From contig OZ022591.1 of the NCBI GenBank assembly GCA_963669155.1, positions 8,652,982-8,716,981 on the forward strand: DNA of 64,000 nt, read 5' to 3'. A model generated the notes under the pieces. It did no database searches and was not told the origin of the DNA. It was given only the letters and a program-made list of their open reading frames with translations. The position numbers and the translations under genes were made by a program. Positions 46,987-58,329 of this stretch are shown piece by piece (within the stretch, counting starts at the first letter, position 1; each line of letters starts with the position of its first letter). This DNA is from Arbacia lixula. Lineage: Eukaryota; Echinodermata; Echinoidea; Arbacioida; Arbaciidae.

Positions 46987-47106
46987 CTAACCTGCCGCTG
47001 TCGCCTTTTTGCGACTGAGATGTAAAGTGCCGTTGTCGCAAATTTGTGACCAAACTGTAGTAGACAAAACCTCTGGCACAGAGGGGTTTTACTCTTGGCA
47101 GGTTAA
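46987..47106. other. conserved 120-bp multi-hairpin block, copy 1
   Basis: Outer inverted repeat CTAACCTGCC / GGCAGGTTAA (9 paired) encloses three hairpins: GTCGC..GCGAC, GTCGCAAATTTGTGAC, and AAAACCTCTG/CAGAGGGGTTTT. The internal motif GCCGCTGTCGC (second copy GCCGTTGTCGC) occurs twice. It occurs at the same offset downstream of each TLR gene with the same 120-bp length. Could be a small fold-back element duplicated with the array or a structured RNA; strand and transcription are unknown. Confidence 0.6.
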
Positions 47107-47408
47107 GAGGTTTCTACATTTCTACATCAAAACAAGCTTGCATCATGTTAAGTTAATATCTTCTAGCCTTAAGTAACATCTTAAAGTAAGGTCTGAAAAT
47201 GAGACATGAAAATATGTGTACACAGACAAATCAAATGTAAATATAAGAATCCTATTTTGTCATTTTATTCATATACATTTTTTTTTGTCAAACTGACTGT
47301 TTGTTCAATATAGGCAAGAGAATGTGAATTGGTAATTCTCTCTGGGCGATACATATTTTCTCTCTTTAAGAAGAACACCAACAAATATATCTGTAACTAT
47401 GAACCACA

Positions 47409-47644
47409 TACACTACAGCTCAAAGGAATTGGCATAGGGAAAGGCAAAGGGAAGAACCGGAAGGAGCCGCAGTTTTAAACTGCGGTATACTTTGTCCAGT
47501 TCAGCATGAAACACACAATGCTTTAGCCTAAAAAGCATCATGTTTCAGCTGAACTGGACAAAATACACCGCGGTTTAAAACTGCGGCTCCTTCCCGTTCT
47601 TCCCTTTGCCTTTTCCTATGCCAATTCCATTGAGCTGTAGTGTA
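47409..47644. mobile_element. TA-flanked palindromic MITE in TLR spacer 1
   Basis: The element 47,411-47,642 begins CACTACAGCTCAAAGGAATT and ends CATTGAGCTGTAGTG, TA on both sides, arms fully folded (GCCGCAGTTTTAAACTGCGG at the left, CACCGCGGTTTAAAACTGCG at the right). It is shared at the same place in spacer 2, so insertion predates the duplication. Confidence 0.85.
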
Positions 47645-47929
47645 TATGAAATTTGATAGCAATATTAGTACAGTGAGAAACTCATATAATATGCACTAGA
47701 GTAGAAAAAATATACCTTAGCATGATATAAGAAAATCATATCTTATTCTAAGCTAGACAAGAATACAGAGTATAATCACATATTGTATGAAATATGCAGT
47801 TTTATGTTTTAATTGTAGATACAACAGTACTAATACTTTCCAGGGGGGGGGGGGAAGCAACAAATCGACCGCAGCTGCCCCATTCCCTTTTTCATGCTTA
47901 AAAAGAGAAACCCAACAAGAAGAAAGCTC

Positions 47930-48700
47930 ATATTAATTCATAACATTCCAAGTCATGTCCTGACTGGGCCACGCTGACAGACCAAAGCCAATATGCAGCA
48001 GTTACAAGAATACCTGCACACCTGTATAAGGGCGTAATGTTATGAACTATTTTTTTTTTTTTTGGGGGGGGCAATCATCCCAACAGCCACCCCCCCCCCT
48101 CCAACCGCTTCAGCTCTTGAGTGGTTGGGTTGACCCCTCACATTCGAGTACAGATTATCACCCAGAACCATGGCCACTCTTATTCACCTGGAAGGGAAGC
48201 TGGTCTCTGCTGCACCCCCCCCCCCCCCCCCCCAATTTTCACAAATCCTGGATCCGCCCCTGTACAATCATATATCATTCTGTGTAATGCCAACAACTAC
48301 ATTGTCAGATGGTTGTCAACATCGTCTTCAATGCTGATATGCATTCTGCAATTCTCCTTGTTTCTTTTTATTGCTTTCTCTTGATGTTTGGTGAACGATA
48401 TTGCTATTTAATATTATTAAGAACTTTATACAATGTGAACTTTATTTTCCTGTAGAGTTTTAAAGTCAATGACCATTTCATTGGGTCATGTTTGTTGTAA
48501 AGATGTGTGTACATTGTTATATAGAGAATTTTGTCTCATTCTAAGCAATATGATATCAAATTATAATCACATACTCCATGAAAAATGTTCAATATTTTGT
48601 CAATAAAACATATTTGAGCCTTCAAGTATGGCTGCACCTGAACTCCATACCTATCTCTGTCATTGTACTTTAGAACTACCCAATGAGGAAATGAATCCCC
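47930..48700. repeat. B module, first copy in spacer 1
   Basis: About 770 bp repeated at 49,480-50,260 and in spacer 2 at 56,810-57,600. Contains GACTGGGCCACGCTGACAGA, a 17-base C tract near 48,216, CAAATCCTGGATCCGCCCCT and a terminal CAATAAAACATATTTGAGCC. The motif AGGGGCGGATCCAGG (complement) resembles ends of DNA transposons, so the module may be a decayed element. The short frames across it are Pro-rich by-products of the C run. Confidence 0.75.
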
Positions 48701-48779
48701 TGGTTTTGACAGTCATCACAAAGTAATTTTCCATTGTAAACTAATTTGAGAACAAATTAATGGAATGCAGCATCAGATT

Positions 48780-49310
48780 AGCAAGAAGAGTGAACAAGAA
48801 AGGGGGATAGTAGAAGAAGAAGGAGAAAGAGAAAAAAAAGCAAGAACATGAAACAAGGAAGAGTGGAGTCAAGGAAAGAGGAAGAATGAATGAGAGAGAA
48901 AATATATCAAAAGATAATCAATTGGATAGAAGAGCAAGAAAGCATTGAACAGAAGAGCAAGACGAATACATAGAAAGAAAGGAGACGAAGGATTAAAGAA
49001 GGTAAAACAATTGTAATAGTGGGAGGATACTAAATATCTAAGAGAAGGACTTATTAAATCAGGAAAAAGAAAGAGCAAAGAAATGAGAAAGGGAAAAGAA
49101 AAGAAACACAGGAGAGGGATGCTAGGAAGCTTAATGTCTAAAACAAGATACTAAAGATGAATCATTAAGGATATAAGGAAAATAAGAAGGACAATGGGAG
49201 AAAAATAAAAATAGGGGGAAAAAGGAGAAAAAAGAGAAAGAGAGAAAAGGAAAAAAAGCAGAAAAAAGGAAAAAGTGACAGACAAATTGAAAGTCTTTTG
49301 AGAGCTATCC
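48780..49310. repeat. purine-rich tract of spacer 1
   Basis: GAAA/GAGA-rich, duplicated in spacer 2 at about 57,650-58,110 with indels. No coding content. Confidence 0.8.
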
Positions 49311-49479
49311 TGGCTTTCTTGACTGTTGGATCCATGATCGTGCTACCAGATATTAGGGGATCTCCTTTCATGGTTTCCCTCCATATTTGTCTTAGTGACG
49401 GTAAACAGGAAAAAATATCATAAGAATCCTATTTTGTCATTTTACTCATATTCTCAACATGATTTTTTGAAGAAGAAAT

Positions 49480-50260
49480 CTCATATTAATTTATAACACT
49501 GCAAGCTATGTCCTGTCCGGGCCGCACTGGCGGACCAAAGCCAAATATGCAACAGTTACAACAAGGCCCGCACAACTGTAAAGGTGCAGAAAGTTATTTA
49601 CCAATTTGCTTTACAATCATCTCCCCTCCACCCTACCCTCCCCCTCCCTCTGCCCACATTATCAGCTCTTCAGTGGTTGGTTGGGACCCCTCACACTCGA
49701 GTACAGATTGATGCCCGGAACCATGGCCACGTTTCTCAACAGGAAGGGAAGCTGGTCTCCGGCACCCCCTTTTCACAAATCCTGGATCCGCCCCTGTACA
49801 ATCATATATTATTCGGTGTAATGCCAACAACTACATTGTCACATGGTTGTCAACACCGTCTTCAATGCTGAGATGTATCCTGCAATTCTCATTGTTTCTT
49901 TTTATTTGCTTCTCTTGATGTTGTGCTTATGATAATGCTATGTAATATCATTAAAAGCTTGATACAATGTGACCTTTATTTTCCTGTAGAGTTTTAAGTC
50001 GATGACCAGTACATGGGGTCATGTTTGTCATAAAGATGTGTGTACATTGTTATATAGAGAATTTTGTCTCTTTCTAAACAATATGATATCAAATTATAAT
50101 CACATACTCCATGAAACATGTTCAATATTTTGTCAATAAAACATATTTGAGCCTTCGAGTATGGCTGCACCTGAACTCCATACCTAACTCTGTCATTGTA
50201 CTTTAGAACTACCCAATAAGGAAATGAAACTCCTGCAGAATATCAAGGGTATCAATGGTT
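49480..50260. repeat. B module, second copy in spacer 1
   Basis: Repeats the layout of 47,930-48,700 (GTCCGGGCCGCACTGGCGGA, GGATCCGCCCCTGTACAATC, CAATAAAACATATTTGAGCC) without the long C tract. It has no counterpart in spacer 2 and, with adjoining sequence, accounts for most of the 1.26 kb by which spacer 1 is longer. Confidence 0.75.
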
Positions 50261-50359
50261 TTGAAAGTCATCACAAAGTAATTATCCATTGTAAACTAAT
50301 TTGAGGAGAAAGATGTGTGTATATTGTGTTGCTGCTCTCAAGTATAGAGCATTTTGTCT

Positions 50360-51628
50360 TTTTCTAGAACATTAGCTCAAACTTCACTTTCATCCAGCCT
50401 GATTTGGATTCATCAAGCAAATGTGTCAAATCATACTTTGAAGGATATAGCCAAAAGCTGTTTTTGGAAGTTACTGATGTCGTTAAGGATTGCTATCAAG
50501 TCAACAATTGACCAGATATTCATTTTGGACCAAGAGCTTGGTTGTAAGTTCCGCATTTCTATTTCTAAGCTGGACATTGGCTTCACCACTGCAGAAACAC
50601 TCCCTAGTTTGAGATAACAACTCAACTGCTCTATACAATAAAAAATCTTGGTTGCAATCTTTACTTTTAGAAAACATTTCACTGACTTCATTCCTCCACA
50701 AATCGTGCTGTTTGTGCCATTGGATGTATGGCCATACTTTTGCGCTTGGAAACCAAGCACATTTGTCAGTGGTATATCCTAGAACACCACTCTCTGTTGA
50801 ACAATCAACTTCTCAAATCCAACTAACTACTACTCCACATTACATCATTGCTGCATCACCGTGCCCAGAGTCCTTCAATGATTGGAAACTCTGGTGTCTG
50901 TATTTTGTATCGTGTACAAGATGTTCAACAGAGGTTGCAAGGAAATCATTTGTGAACTAATGAGGAGGATTTTGTGGTGAACAAATCACTTTTGATGAGT
51001 GAAAACTCTGGTGCCTTCATGTTGTGCTTAATAATTGTGGACTAGTTATAATGGACTAACTTTTCATTAACTTCATTTGTCCCAAAATTGTTCAACTTTT
51101 TCCATTTGGATGCAAGGATATTCTCTCATGCTTGGAAACCAAGGACATTTCTCGCTGATTTAATCCTGGAACACTACTCTATGTTAAACTATCAACTTCT
51201 CAAACCAATGAACTGCTACTCCACAGTACATCATAGTGGCATCACGGAGTCCAGCATGCTATGATGAGGGCAAACTTTGGTGTCTTCTTCTTGTGTTTAT
51301 GAGCTGTGAAGAGACTTTGCAAGGGAAATATCTGTTGACGGATCAGGTGGAGGAGCCATATACATCTCATCATTACGTAACTGTGCTGACTAATGATTCC
51401 TAACTACAAGCAATATTGATAGCACATATCACCATAAAACAAGTCATAGGTTGGTTAATTGTAGCCCTCTGATATCTCTGCACCAAGCTTACACTGGGTG
51501 TCTAAGCTATCCTTGTCAACTTAACTGACTCTTCGATAAGATATCAGTGACTGTTGTGCCTCTCCAACCCTGTGGAATACGGGAGACTCTCTTGCTCTAC
51601 TAGGTCATTCTGAAGAATCTTTGTGACA
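50360..51628 (+). other. 5' flank of TLR copy 2 with repeated modules
   Basis: Shares long blocks with 58,330-59,241 upstream of copy 3 (for example TCACTTTCATCCAGCCTGAT, GACGGATCAGGTGGAGGAGC) and shorter repeated motifs with 42,060-42,560 (AATCAACTTCTCAAA, GGAAACTCTGGTGTCT). The final 90 bp before the ATG (GGAGACTCTCTTGCTCTACT, GTCATTCTGAAGAATCTTTG) are nearly identical upstream of all three genes and probably hold the 5' UTR and proximal promoter. No clear TATA box was identified. Confidence 0.6.
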
Positions 51629-54427
51629 ATGGCTTCCATCCAGGACTCCTACAAACTCCTCTGGACTGTCTGCATTCTGTGGATCTTGTGGATGACATCT
51701 CTGGCCACTCCTGAGACATCTTCACCTGGATCTGTCTTGGACACCACGAGTCAAGGTTGTCGCATCGAGACACACCACTCTGGCTCCAAAGTGGATTGTA
51801 GCAATCGCAACCTATCATCAGTTCCTGCAGATCTCCCAAAAGACACTATCACTTTGGATCTCTCTTACAACCAGATACAGGAGCTCCACAATCAGTCATT
51901 CACACTTCTTTCTATGATAACTGCACTTAATATTGAACATAATTTGATTCACAATATAGAGTGTGGGGCATTTTCACATTTATCTGAACTAAGAGTCTTA
52001 GATTTGAATGGGAACATGTTACAGTCATTACCACATCATATTTTTTATATGAATCTCTCCTTAGAAAAACTTATTCTGAACAGCAACAGGTTTAAGCATG
52101 TCCCAACAGATGAAATCCATGGACTTACACAATTAAGAGTGTTTGATATCAGCAACAATTCAATTCACTTGGCAGATTTTTTAGGTTTCACTAACTTGAG
52201 ACATATATCTAGGATCATTTTTTCTCATAATGATATCTCCTATATTCATATTGATGACATAAAGCCTTTGTCAAATGATTCCCTTACACTCCTTACTTTA
52301 AGAAGTAACAGGTTACATGAGCTACCACCACACATTTTCTCACCTTTGAAATCCATTTTATTTCTTGATCTACAAGGCAACCATTTTTACAACTTCACAT
52401 TCACCCCATTTCTTGCTCCCGTTTACATAAAAAAGCTCACTGCTGTCGGCTCAGGTATCCACAACATAATTTCTCTCAATATGTCCAACAGTTCAAAAGA
52501 AAAGTTCCCAATAATAAATGAAATTTCGATGGCCAGTAATAATATTGAAGTTCTACCCTCTTATGCCTTCTGGGGTTTGCAAAACACGACAATTCTTAAC
52601 CTTGTGAACAATAAAATCAAGACACTTTTTAAAGATTCTTTTTATGGACTGGATGCATTAGAAGAGTTGGACATTTCTCAGAATTTGATCACTTCATTGC
52701 CAGTAGATATGTTCTCGGGTAATCCAAAACTACAAAAGATTCTTGCTTCCAAAAATCACATCAATAGCTTGAACAAGAGATTTTGCCAAAAGCTCTACTT
52801 TCTCACTGAGCTTGATCTGTCAAGAAACAATTTGGGACATTTTGAGCAGTATCAATGGACTAACCCAGCACTTGCTTATTTCAATGTTTCTCAGAATCAA
52901 CTTGAATTCATGAATGCAAGAATGTTTGACGGGCTTACTAATTTGAAAGTACTAGATGCATCTTTCAATCAAATTGCATCATACTCTCCTACTACTTTCA
53001 ATAGTATGCCAAACATACAATCGCTGCGTCTGTTTTCGGAAAGCAAGCAACTCCTCCGTGAGGCATTCAGTGGAATGAAAAAGCTCCGTACACTTGATAT
53101 ATCATATTCACCTATATCAATTACTTCTACAAATCAGTTCACACATACCTCTTCCCTGCTGGAACTTCGAATGTGCAAGAATAATTTACAAAGCAAAGAT
53201 TTGCATGACATAGATCATAATTCATCCCTCTTTGATGGTCTTGTGTCGCTGACCCACCTCTATCTTCAAGGTAATCACCTAGACAATATGCAACCTGGGG
53301 TTTTCAGTCCCTTACAGAAGCTCCTCTTACTGGATCTTTCAAAGAGTAACATCCAAGTTTTGCAAAATGGGGTTTTCCAGGGTTTGGTGTCACTCACAAC
53401 TCTGTATATGTCTGACAATATGATAACGAAAACCACTAATACAATTTTGGCAGGGCTTAATGATCTCAGAACCCTTTTCTTACAAAACAACAAAGTGCAA
53501 ACGATTGCTTCAAATCTATTTGCTGAAACTCCAGGAATACAAAGTTTGTACCTCTCAAAAAATCACATTAGCACCATTGACAAGAATACCATCTTCCCAT
53601 CAAATGGAACTCTACAGCTTGATATTTCTGGGAATCCTTTTTCATGTACTTGTAACTTGCTATGGTTTGTTACATGGCTTCGCACCAGCAACACCACGCT
53701 CTTACATCCAAATGCTACTTCATGTTCACCTTCATCATTTAAAGAGATGGTCAACCAGCCCCTCTCTATGTTCAAACCTGAAGATTTCTGTGGTGTGAAC
53801 ATCTCTCTAGTGACTGCCGTGTCACTCTCCACTGTCATGATTGCATTTCTGGTCCTCCTTGCATACAACAAGCGTTGGTGGATCAACTACAAGTTCTTTC
53901 TTCTCAAGCTGGCCATCCTTGGCTACCAGGAGATGAACGAGGACTTTGATGCAGACAACTACGAGTTCCACCTCAACCTCATGTTCCATGAGGACGATGA
54001 GGAGTGGGTGAACCGGGTGATGAGACCTGCCCTTGAAGAGAGGTTGCCTCGCATCCAGAATGTCATCTTTGGAGATGAGGACCTCCACCTTGGGATGTTC
54101 TACATCAATGCCATCTATGACGCCATTGACAACAGCTTCAAGACAGTGCTGCTGATCAGCAACAGGTGCGTTGAAGACGCCTGGTTCATGACCAAGCTGC
54201 GCATGGCCCTGGAGCATGTCAACGATACAGGACTGGACAAAGTCCTGCTCATCTTCCTGGAGGATATCGCGGATGAGAACCTGCCCTATCTCGTCAGGCT
54301 CTTCTTGAGTAGGAACAGACCATACATGCTGTGGACTGAGGACGAGGAGGCACAGGATTTCTTCTGGGCTCAATTTGAGAAGAGCATGAGGACCAACAGA
54401 GCCATCAACAATGTCATCCCTATCTAA
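51629..54427 (+). CDS. TLR: Toll-like receptor, intact copy 2 (932 aa)
   Basis: Single-exon paralogue with exactly the same length and layout as copy 1, and the same choice of ATG (51,629) over the in-frame GTG at 51,623. By eye, about 10 amino-acid differences from copy 1 fall in the last 460 residues but about 70 in residues 79-469, many in LRR x-positions (for example copy 1 SLALHGN, copy 2 FLDLQGN). Copy 2 lacks the five extra LRR cysteines of copy 1. TM reads LVTAVSLSTVMIAFLVLLAY. The TIR is nearly identical, including GDEDLHLG in the BB loop and the FW motif near the C-terminus. Expected to work at the cell surface or endosome as a receptor with a different ligand face. Embedded in the tandem array, 6.1 kb downstream of copy 1. 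Confidence 0.95.
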   Translation: MASIQDSYKLLWTVCILWILWMTSLATPETSSPGSVLDTTSQGCRIETHHSGSKVDCSNRNLSSVPADLPKDTITLDLSYNQIQELHNQSFTLLSMITALNIEHNLIHNIECGAFSHLSELRVLDLNGNMLQSLPHHIFYMNLSLEKLILNSNRFKHVPTDEIHGLTQLRVFDISNNSIHLADFLGFTNLRHISRIIFSHNDISYIHIDDIKPLSNDSLTLLTLRSNRLHELPPHIFSPLKSILFLDLQGNHFYNFTFTPFLAPVYIKKLTAVGSGIHNIISLNMSNSSKEKFPIINEISMASNNIEVLPSYAFWGLQNTTILNLVNNKIKTLFKDSFYGLDALEELDISQNLITSLPVDMFSGNPKLQKILASKNHINSLNKRFCQKLYFLTELDLSRNNLGHFEQYQWTNPALAYFNVSQNQLEFMNARMFDGLTNLKVLDASFNQIASYSPTTFNSMPNIQSLRLFSESKQLLREAFSGMKKLRTLDISYSPISITSTNQFTHTSSLLELRMCKNNLQSKDLHDIDHNSSLFDGLVSLTHLYLQGNHLDNMQPGVFSPLQKLLLLDLSKSNIQVLQNGVFQGLVSLTTLYMSDNMITKTTNTILAGLNDLRTLFLQNNKVQTIASNLFAETPGIQSLYLSKNHISTIDKNTIFPSNGTLQLDISGNPFSCTCNLLWFVTWLRTSNTTLLHPNATSCSPSSFKEMVNQPLSMFKPEDFCGVNISLVTAVSLSTVMIAFLVLLAYNKRWWINYKFFLLKLAILGYQEMNEDFDADNYEFHLNLMFHEDDEEWVNRVMRPALEERLPRIQNVIFGDEDLHLGMFYINAIYDAIDNSFKTVLLISNRCVEDAWFMTKLRMALEHVNDTGLDKVLLIFLEDIADENLPYLVRLFLSRNRPYMLWTEDEEAQDFFWAQFEKSMRTNRAINNVIPI

Positions 54428-55397
54428 ACTTCATACTAAGAAGGTATTTCAGAATAACCCTAATCAACTCCAGAATATTACAACTCATGACTGAAGATTA
54501 ATGGAAGGAAAGGCCAAATGGTGGGGAAAGCATTTAAAAAGTCTGTGGGGACATCAGAGCCATAAACAGTGTCATTCCCATCCAAACTTCCTCTTGAGGA
54601 GGGTCTCCCAAGATGGGACTTTCATGGACAAATTGCCTCGCATGAATTCCAGAATATTACAAATGACAAAGAAAGTCTAAAGAGTGTCTCAAAGAAGAGT
54701 AAGTCTTACACAAGGAAAAAGCAGATGGTGGGAAATGAAAGAGAGTTAAAAATGGGAAGAAGTAAGCCATTTACAATTTCATTTCTATCTTTAACTACCT
54801 CCCAACAAGAGACTTTCATGGACAGACTTACTCTTATTGACTCCAGAATACTATGCATTCTTAAAGAAACTCTTTGTCTCATTTTGGAATGCACGGTGTC
54901 ACATTCAGTAGAAACAGATCTAACATGAAAGACACAAGCAATGGAGCTGCCACAAATGTCCACCCCACAGAAACTCTCTTCCTTCCACAGATATGTGAAT
55001 TGATAATGAAAAAAGCACCTGTTTGCTGGATTAACTTATTCAATATTTACATGTTCATACAAAAACTTGTTTCCAAGTTCACCTCACTCTCAACATATCA
55101 CTGTTTTGTACACATACAAGATCATAGTGCTTCAAATTACATTATGAGATGTCTGGAATACATTGAATTTAATTGCCTTTTGGCAGGAGATGGGACAGCT
55201 GACAGACAAGTAATACAAACTTTAATCTTCATGATATGGTATGCTTATTCACTGATTTGAGTTACATGTAACACAAAGTTATTATTGATGTGTGTTGAAA
55301 AACAAACATTATACAACTACTTATCCATTACTTTCATGATGTTTCAGCTTGAGACAAAACAGCTTGGTTAATCACTTAAAATATCATCTTTGCCCTC

Positions 55398-55403
55398 AAT
55401 AAA
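55398..55403 (+). terminator. candidate polyadenylation signal, TLR copy 2
   Basis: AATAAA in CCCTCAATAAATACTG. It is the first well-formed signal after this gene because the proximal AATAAA of copies 1 and 3 is mutated here, so its transcript may have a roughly 1-kb 3' UTR. Confidence 0.4.
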
Positions 55404-55872
55404 TACTGAATTATTAAAAACAATATATCATCATTGTGTATTGTACATCGAAGTCTAAATACCGTTGAGCATAGTTATATAGCATGAATTAATTATTTTG
55501 AATGTAAATAATGTTATAATACAGTTTTAAAAAAAGTGTGATGTAACTTTATTTCACTTAATTTTGAGCGAGAAAATCTTGGTTAATCAATAAAAATATA
55601 ATCTTTGCACTCAATAAAGACTTAATTATGAACAAATATAAATGTATATTGTACATCAAAGTGTAAATACCGCCGATCATTGTTGTACAGCATGAAATAC
55701 TGACGTTTAATGTATATAATGTTATAATACATGTATGTTCCTTTAATACCTAGTTACCTAATTTGTTTTCTTTTCTTTATACTTTCCCACTGGAAACAAA
55801 AATACTCCAAATCATTTTAGAAACGTTTGCATGTACTTTGATCACTTTCTTGATGTTTTGATTTATTCAATT

Positions 55873-55992
55873 TTAACCTGCCGCTGTCGCCTTTTTGCGA
55901 CTAAGAGGTAACGTGCCGCTGTCGCAAATTTGTGACCAAACTGTAGTAGACAAAACCTCTGGCACAGAGGGGTTTTACTCTTGGCAGGTTAA
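55873..55992. other. conserved 120-bp multi-hairpin block, copy 2
   Basis: Perfect 10-bp outer stem TTAACCTGCC/GGCAGGTTAA and the same three inner hairpins as copy 1. Substitutions lie mainly between hairpins (GACTAAGAGGTAACG against GACTGAGATGTAAAG). Confidence 0.6.
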
Positions 55993-56292
55993 GAGTTTCT
56001 ACATTTCTACATCGAAACAAGCTTGCATCATGCTAAGTTTATATCTTCTAGCCTTTAGTAACATCTTAAAGTAAGGTCTGAAAATGACACATGAAAATGT
56101 GTGTACACAGACAAATCAAATGTAAATGATAACAATCCTATTTTGTCACTTTATTCAAATACATTTTTTTGTCAATCTGACTTTTTGTTAAACATAGGCA
56201 AGAGAATGCGAATTGGTAATTCTCTCTGCATGATGCATATTTTCTCTCTTTAAGAAGAACACCAACAAATATATCTGTAACTATGAACCACA

Positions 56293-56524
56293 TACACTAC
56301 AGTTCAAAGGAATTGGCATAGGGAAAAGCAAAGGGAAGAACGGGAAGGAGCCGCGGTATACTGCGTTATATTTTGTCCAGTTCAGCATGAAACATGATGC
56401 TTTAGCCTCAAAAGCATCAGGTTTCATGCTGAACTGGACAAAATACACTGCAGTTTAAAACTGCAGCTCCTTCCCGTTCTTCCCTTTGCCTTTCCCTATG
56501 CCAATGCCTTTGAGCTGTAGTGTA
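56293..56524. mobile_element. TA-flanked palindromic MITE in TLR spacer 2
   Basis: The element 56,295-56,522, begins CACTACAGTTCAAAGGAATT and ends CTTTGAGCTGTAGTG. It is the positional equivalent of 47,411-47,642, with a shortened left inner arm (GAGCCGCGGTATACTGCGTT). Confidence 0.85.
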
Positions 56525-56809
56525 CATGAAATTTGATAGCAATATCAGTACAGTGAGAAACTCATATAATATGCACTTGAGTAGAAAAATATACCTTAGT
56601 ATGATATAAAAAATCATATCTTCTTCTAAGCTAGACATGAATACAGAGTATAATCACATATTGCATAAAACATGCAGTTTCATGTTTTAATTGTCGATGC
56701 AACAGTAATAATACTTTCCAGGGGGGGGGAGGCGACAAATCGGCCGCAGCTGCCCCATTCCCTTTTTCATGCTTAAAAAGAGAAACCCAACAAGAAGAAA
56801 GCTCATATT

Positions 56810-57600
56810 AATTCATAACATTCCAAGTCATGTCCTGACTGGGCCACGCTGGCAGACCAAAGCCAATATGCAGCAGTTACAAGAATACCCGCACACCTGT
56901 ATAAGGGCGTAATGTTATGAACCATTTTTTTGGGCAATCATCCCAAGAGCCATCCCCCCCCCCCCCCATCCAACCGCTTATCAGCTCTTGAGTGGTTGGG
57001 TCGGACCCCTCACATTCGAGTACAGATTAACACCCAGAACCATGGCCACTCTTATTCACCAGGAAGGGAAGCTGGTCTCTGCCGCCCCCCCCCCCCCCCC
57101 CCCATTTTCACAAATCCGGTATCCGCTCCTGTACAATCATATATTATTCTGTGTAATGCCAACAACTACATTGTCACATGGTTGTCAACACCGTCTTCAA
57201 TGCTGAGATGTATCCCGCAATTCTCATTGTTTCTTTTTATTTCTTTCTCTTGATGTTTGGTGAACGATATTGCTATTTAATATTATTAAGAACTTAATAC
57301 AATGTGAACTTTATTTTCCTGTAGAGTTTTAAGTCGATGACCAGTACATTGGGTCATGTTTGTTGTACATTGTTATACTTCTCTCAAATATAGAGCATTT
57401 TGTCTTTTTCTAAGCAATTACAAGTTTGAATTGTAATCACACTTTGCATACAACGTGTATATATTTTTTTTGTAATAAAACCTATTTGAGCCTTCAAGTA
57501 TGGCTGCACCTGACCTCCATACCTAACTCTGTCATTGTACTTTAGATCTACCCAATAAGGAAATGAAACTCCTGCAGAATATCAAAGGTATCAGTGGTTT
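56810..57600. repeat. B module in spacer 2
   Basis: Matches 47,930-48,700, including a roughly 18-base C run at about 57,085-57,103 and TTTTCACAAATCCGGTATCC. Only one copy is present in this spacer. Confidence 0.75.
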
Positions 57601-57649
57601 TCAAAGTCATCACATTGTAATTGCCCATCGTAAAATAATTTGAGAAGAT

Positions 57650-58110
57650 ATTAAAGGAATGCAGCACCAGATTGGCAAGAAAAGGGAACAAAAAAGGGAG
57701 TAAATAAAAGAAGAAGGAGAAAGAGAGAAAAAAAAAGAGCACGAGACAAGGAAGTTGAGTCAAAAGAGAAAGAAGAAGGAAGAATGAGAGAGGAAATAGA
57801 TTAAAAGACATAGAACTGAGGAGACGAAGGATTAAAGAAGGTAAAACAATTGTAATAGTAGGAGGATACTGAATATCTAAGAGAAGGACATATGAAATCA
57901 CAAAAGAAAGAGAGGAGAGAGATGAGAAAGGGAGAAGAAAAGAAACACAGGAGAAGGAGGCCAGGAAGCTTAATGCATAGAATAAGATACTAAAGATAAA
58001 TTAATAAGGATGTAAGGGAAATGAGAAGAGGGAAAAAATAAAAACGATAGGAAGAATAGAGGGGGGGAGAGAAAGAGAGAGAGGAAAAAGAAACAGAAAA
58101 AAGGAATAAG
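57650..58110. repeat. purine-rich tract of spacer 2
   Basis: GAAA/GAGA-rich counterpart of 48,780-49,310, shorter by about 70 bp. Confidence 0.8.
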
Positions 58111-58329
58111 TGACAAACAAATTGAAAGTTTTTTGTGAGCTTCCTGGCTTTCTTGACTGTTGGTTTCAAGTGGGATAATCCAGATATTAGGGGATCTCCC
58201 TCCACGGTTTCCCTCCATGTTTATCTCAGTCCCGATCAAGGGCTTATTCCGGTAACCAACATCAATCAGGCTTACACAAGCAGTGGGTGTGACATTGGAA
58301 TATGATCTTTAGTGCCGGAAGAAAGGCAC

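Noticed and set aside
46987..47106. tRNA gene suggested by the cloverleaf-like folding
   Set aside because: No A or B box, no CCA-adjacent acceptor pattern and 120 bp with wrong arm sizes; I list it only as an unexplained structured block.
53822..54373. 183-codon open frame antisense to the TIR region (similar shorter ones at 44,949-45,344 and 61,436-61,702)
   Set aside because: Lies entirely opposite a conserved TIR coding sequence; it has no recognisable domain, and its conservation follows from the sense gene.
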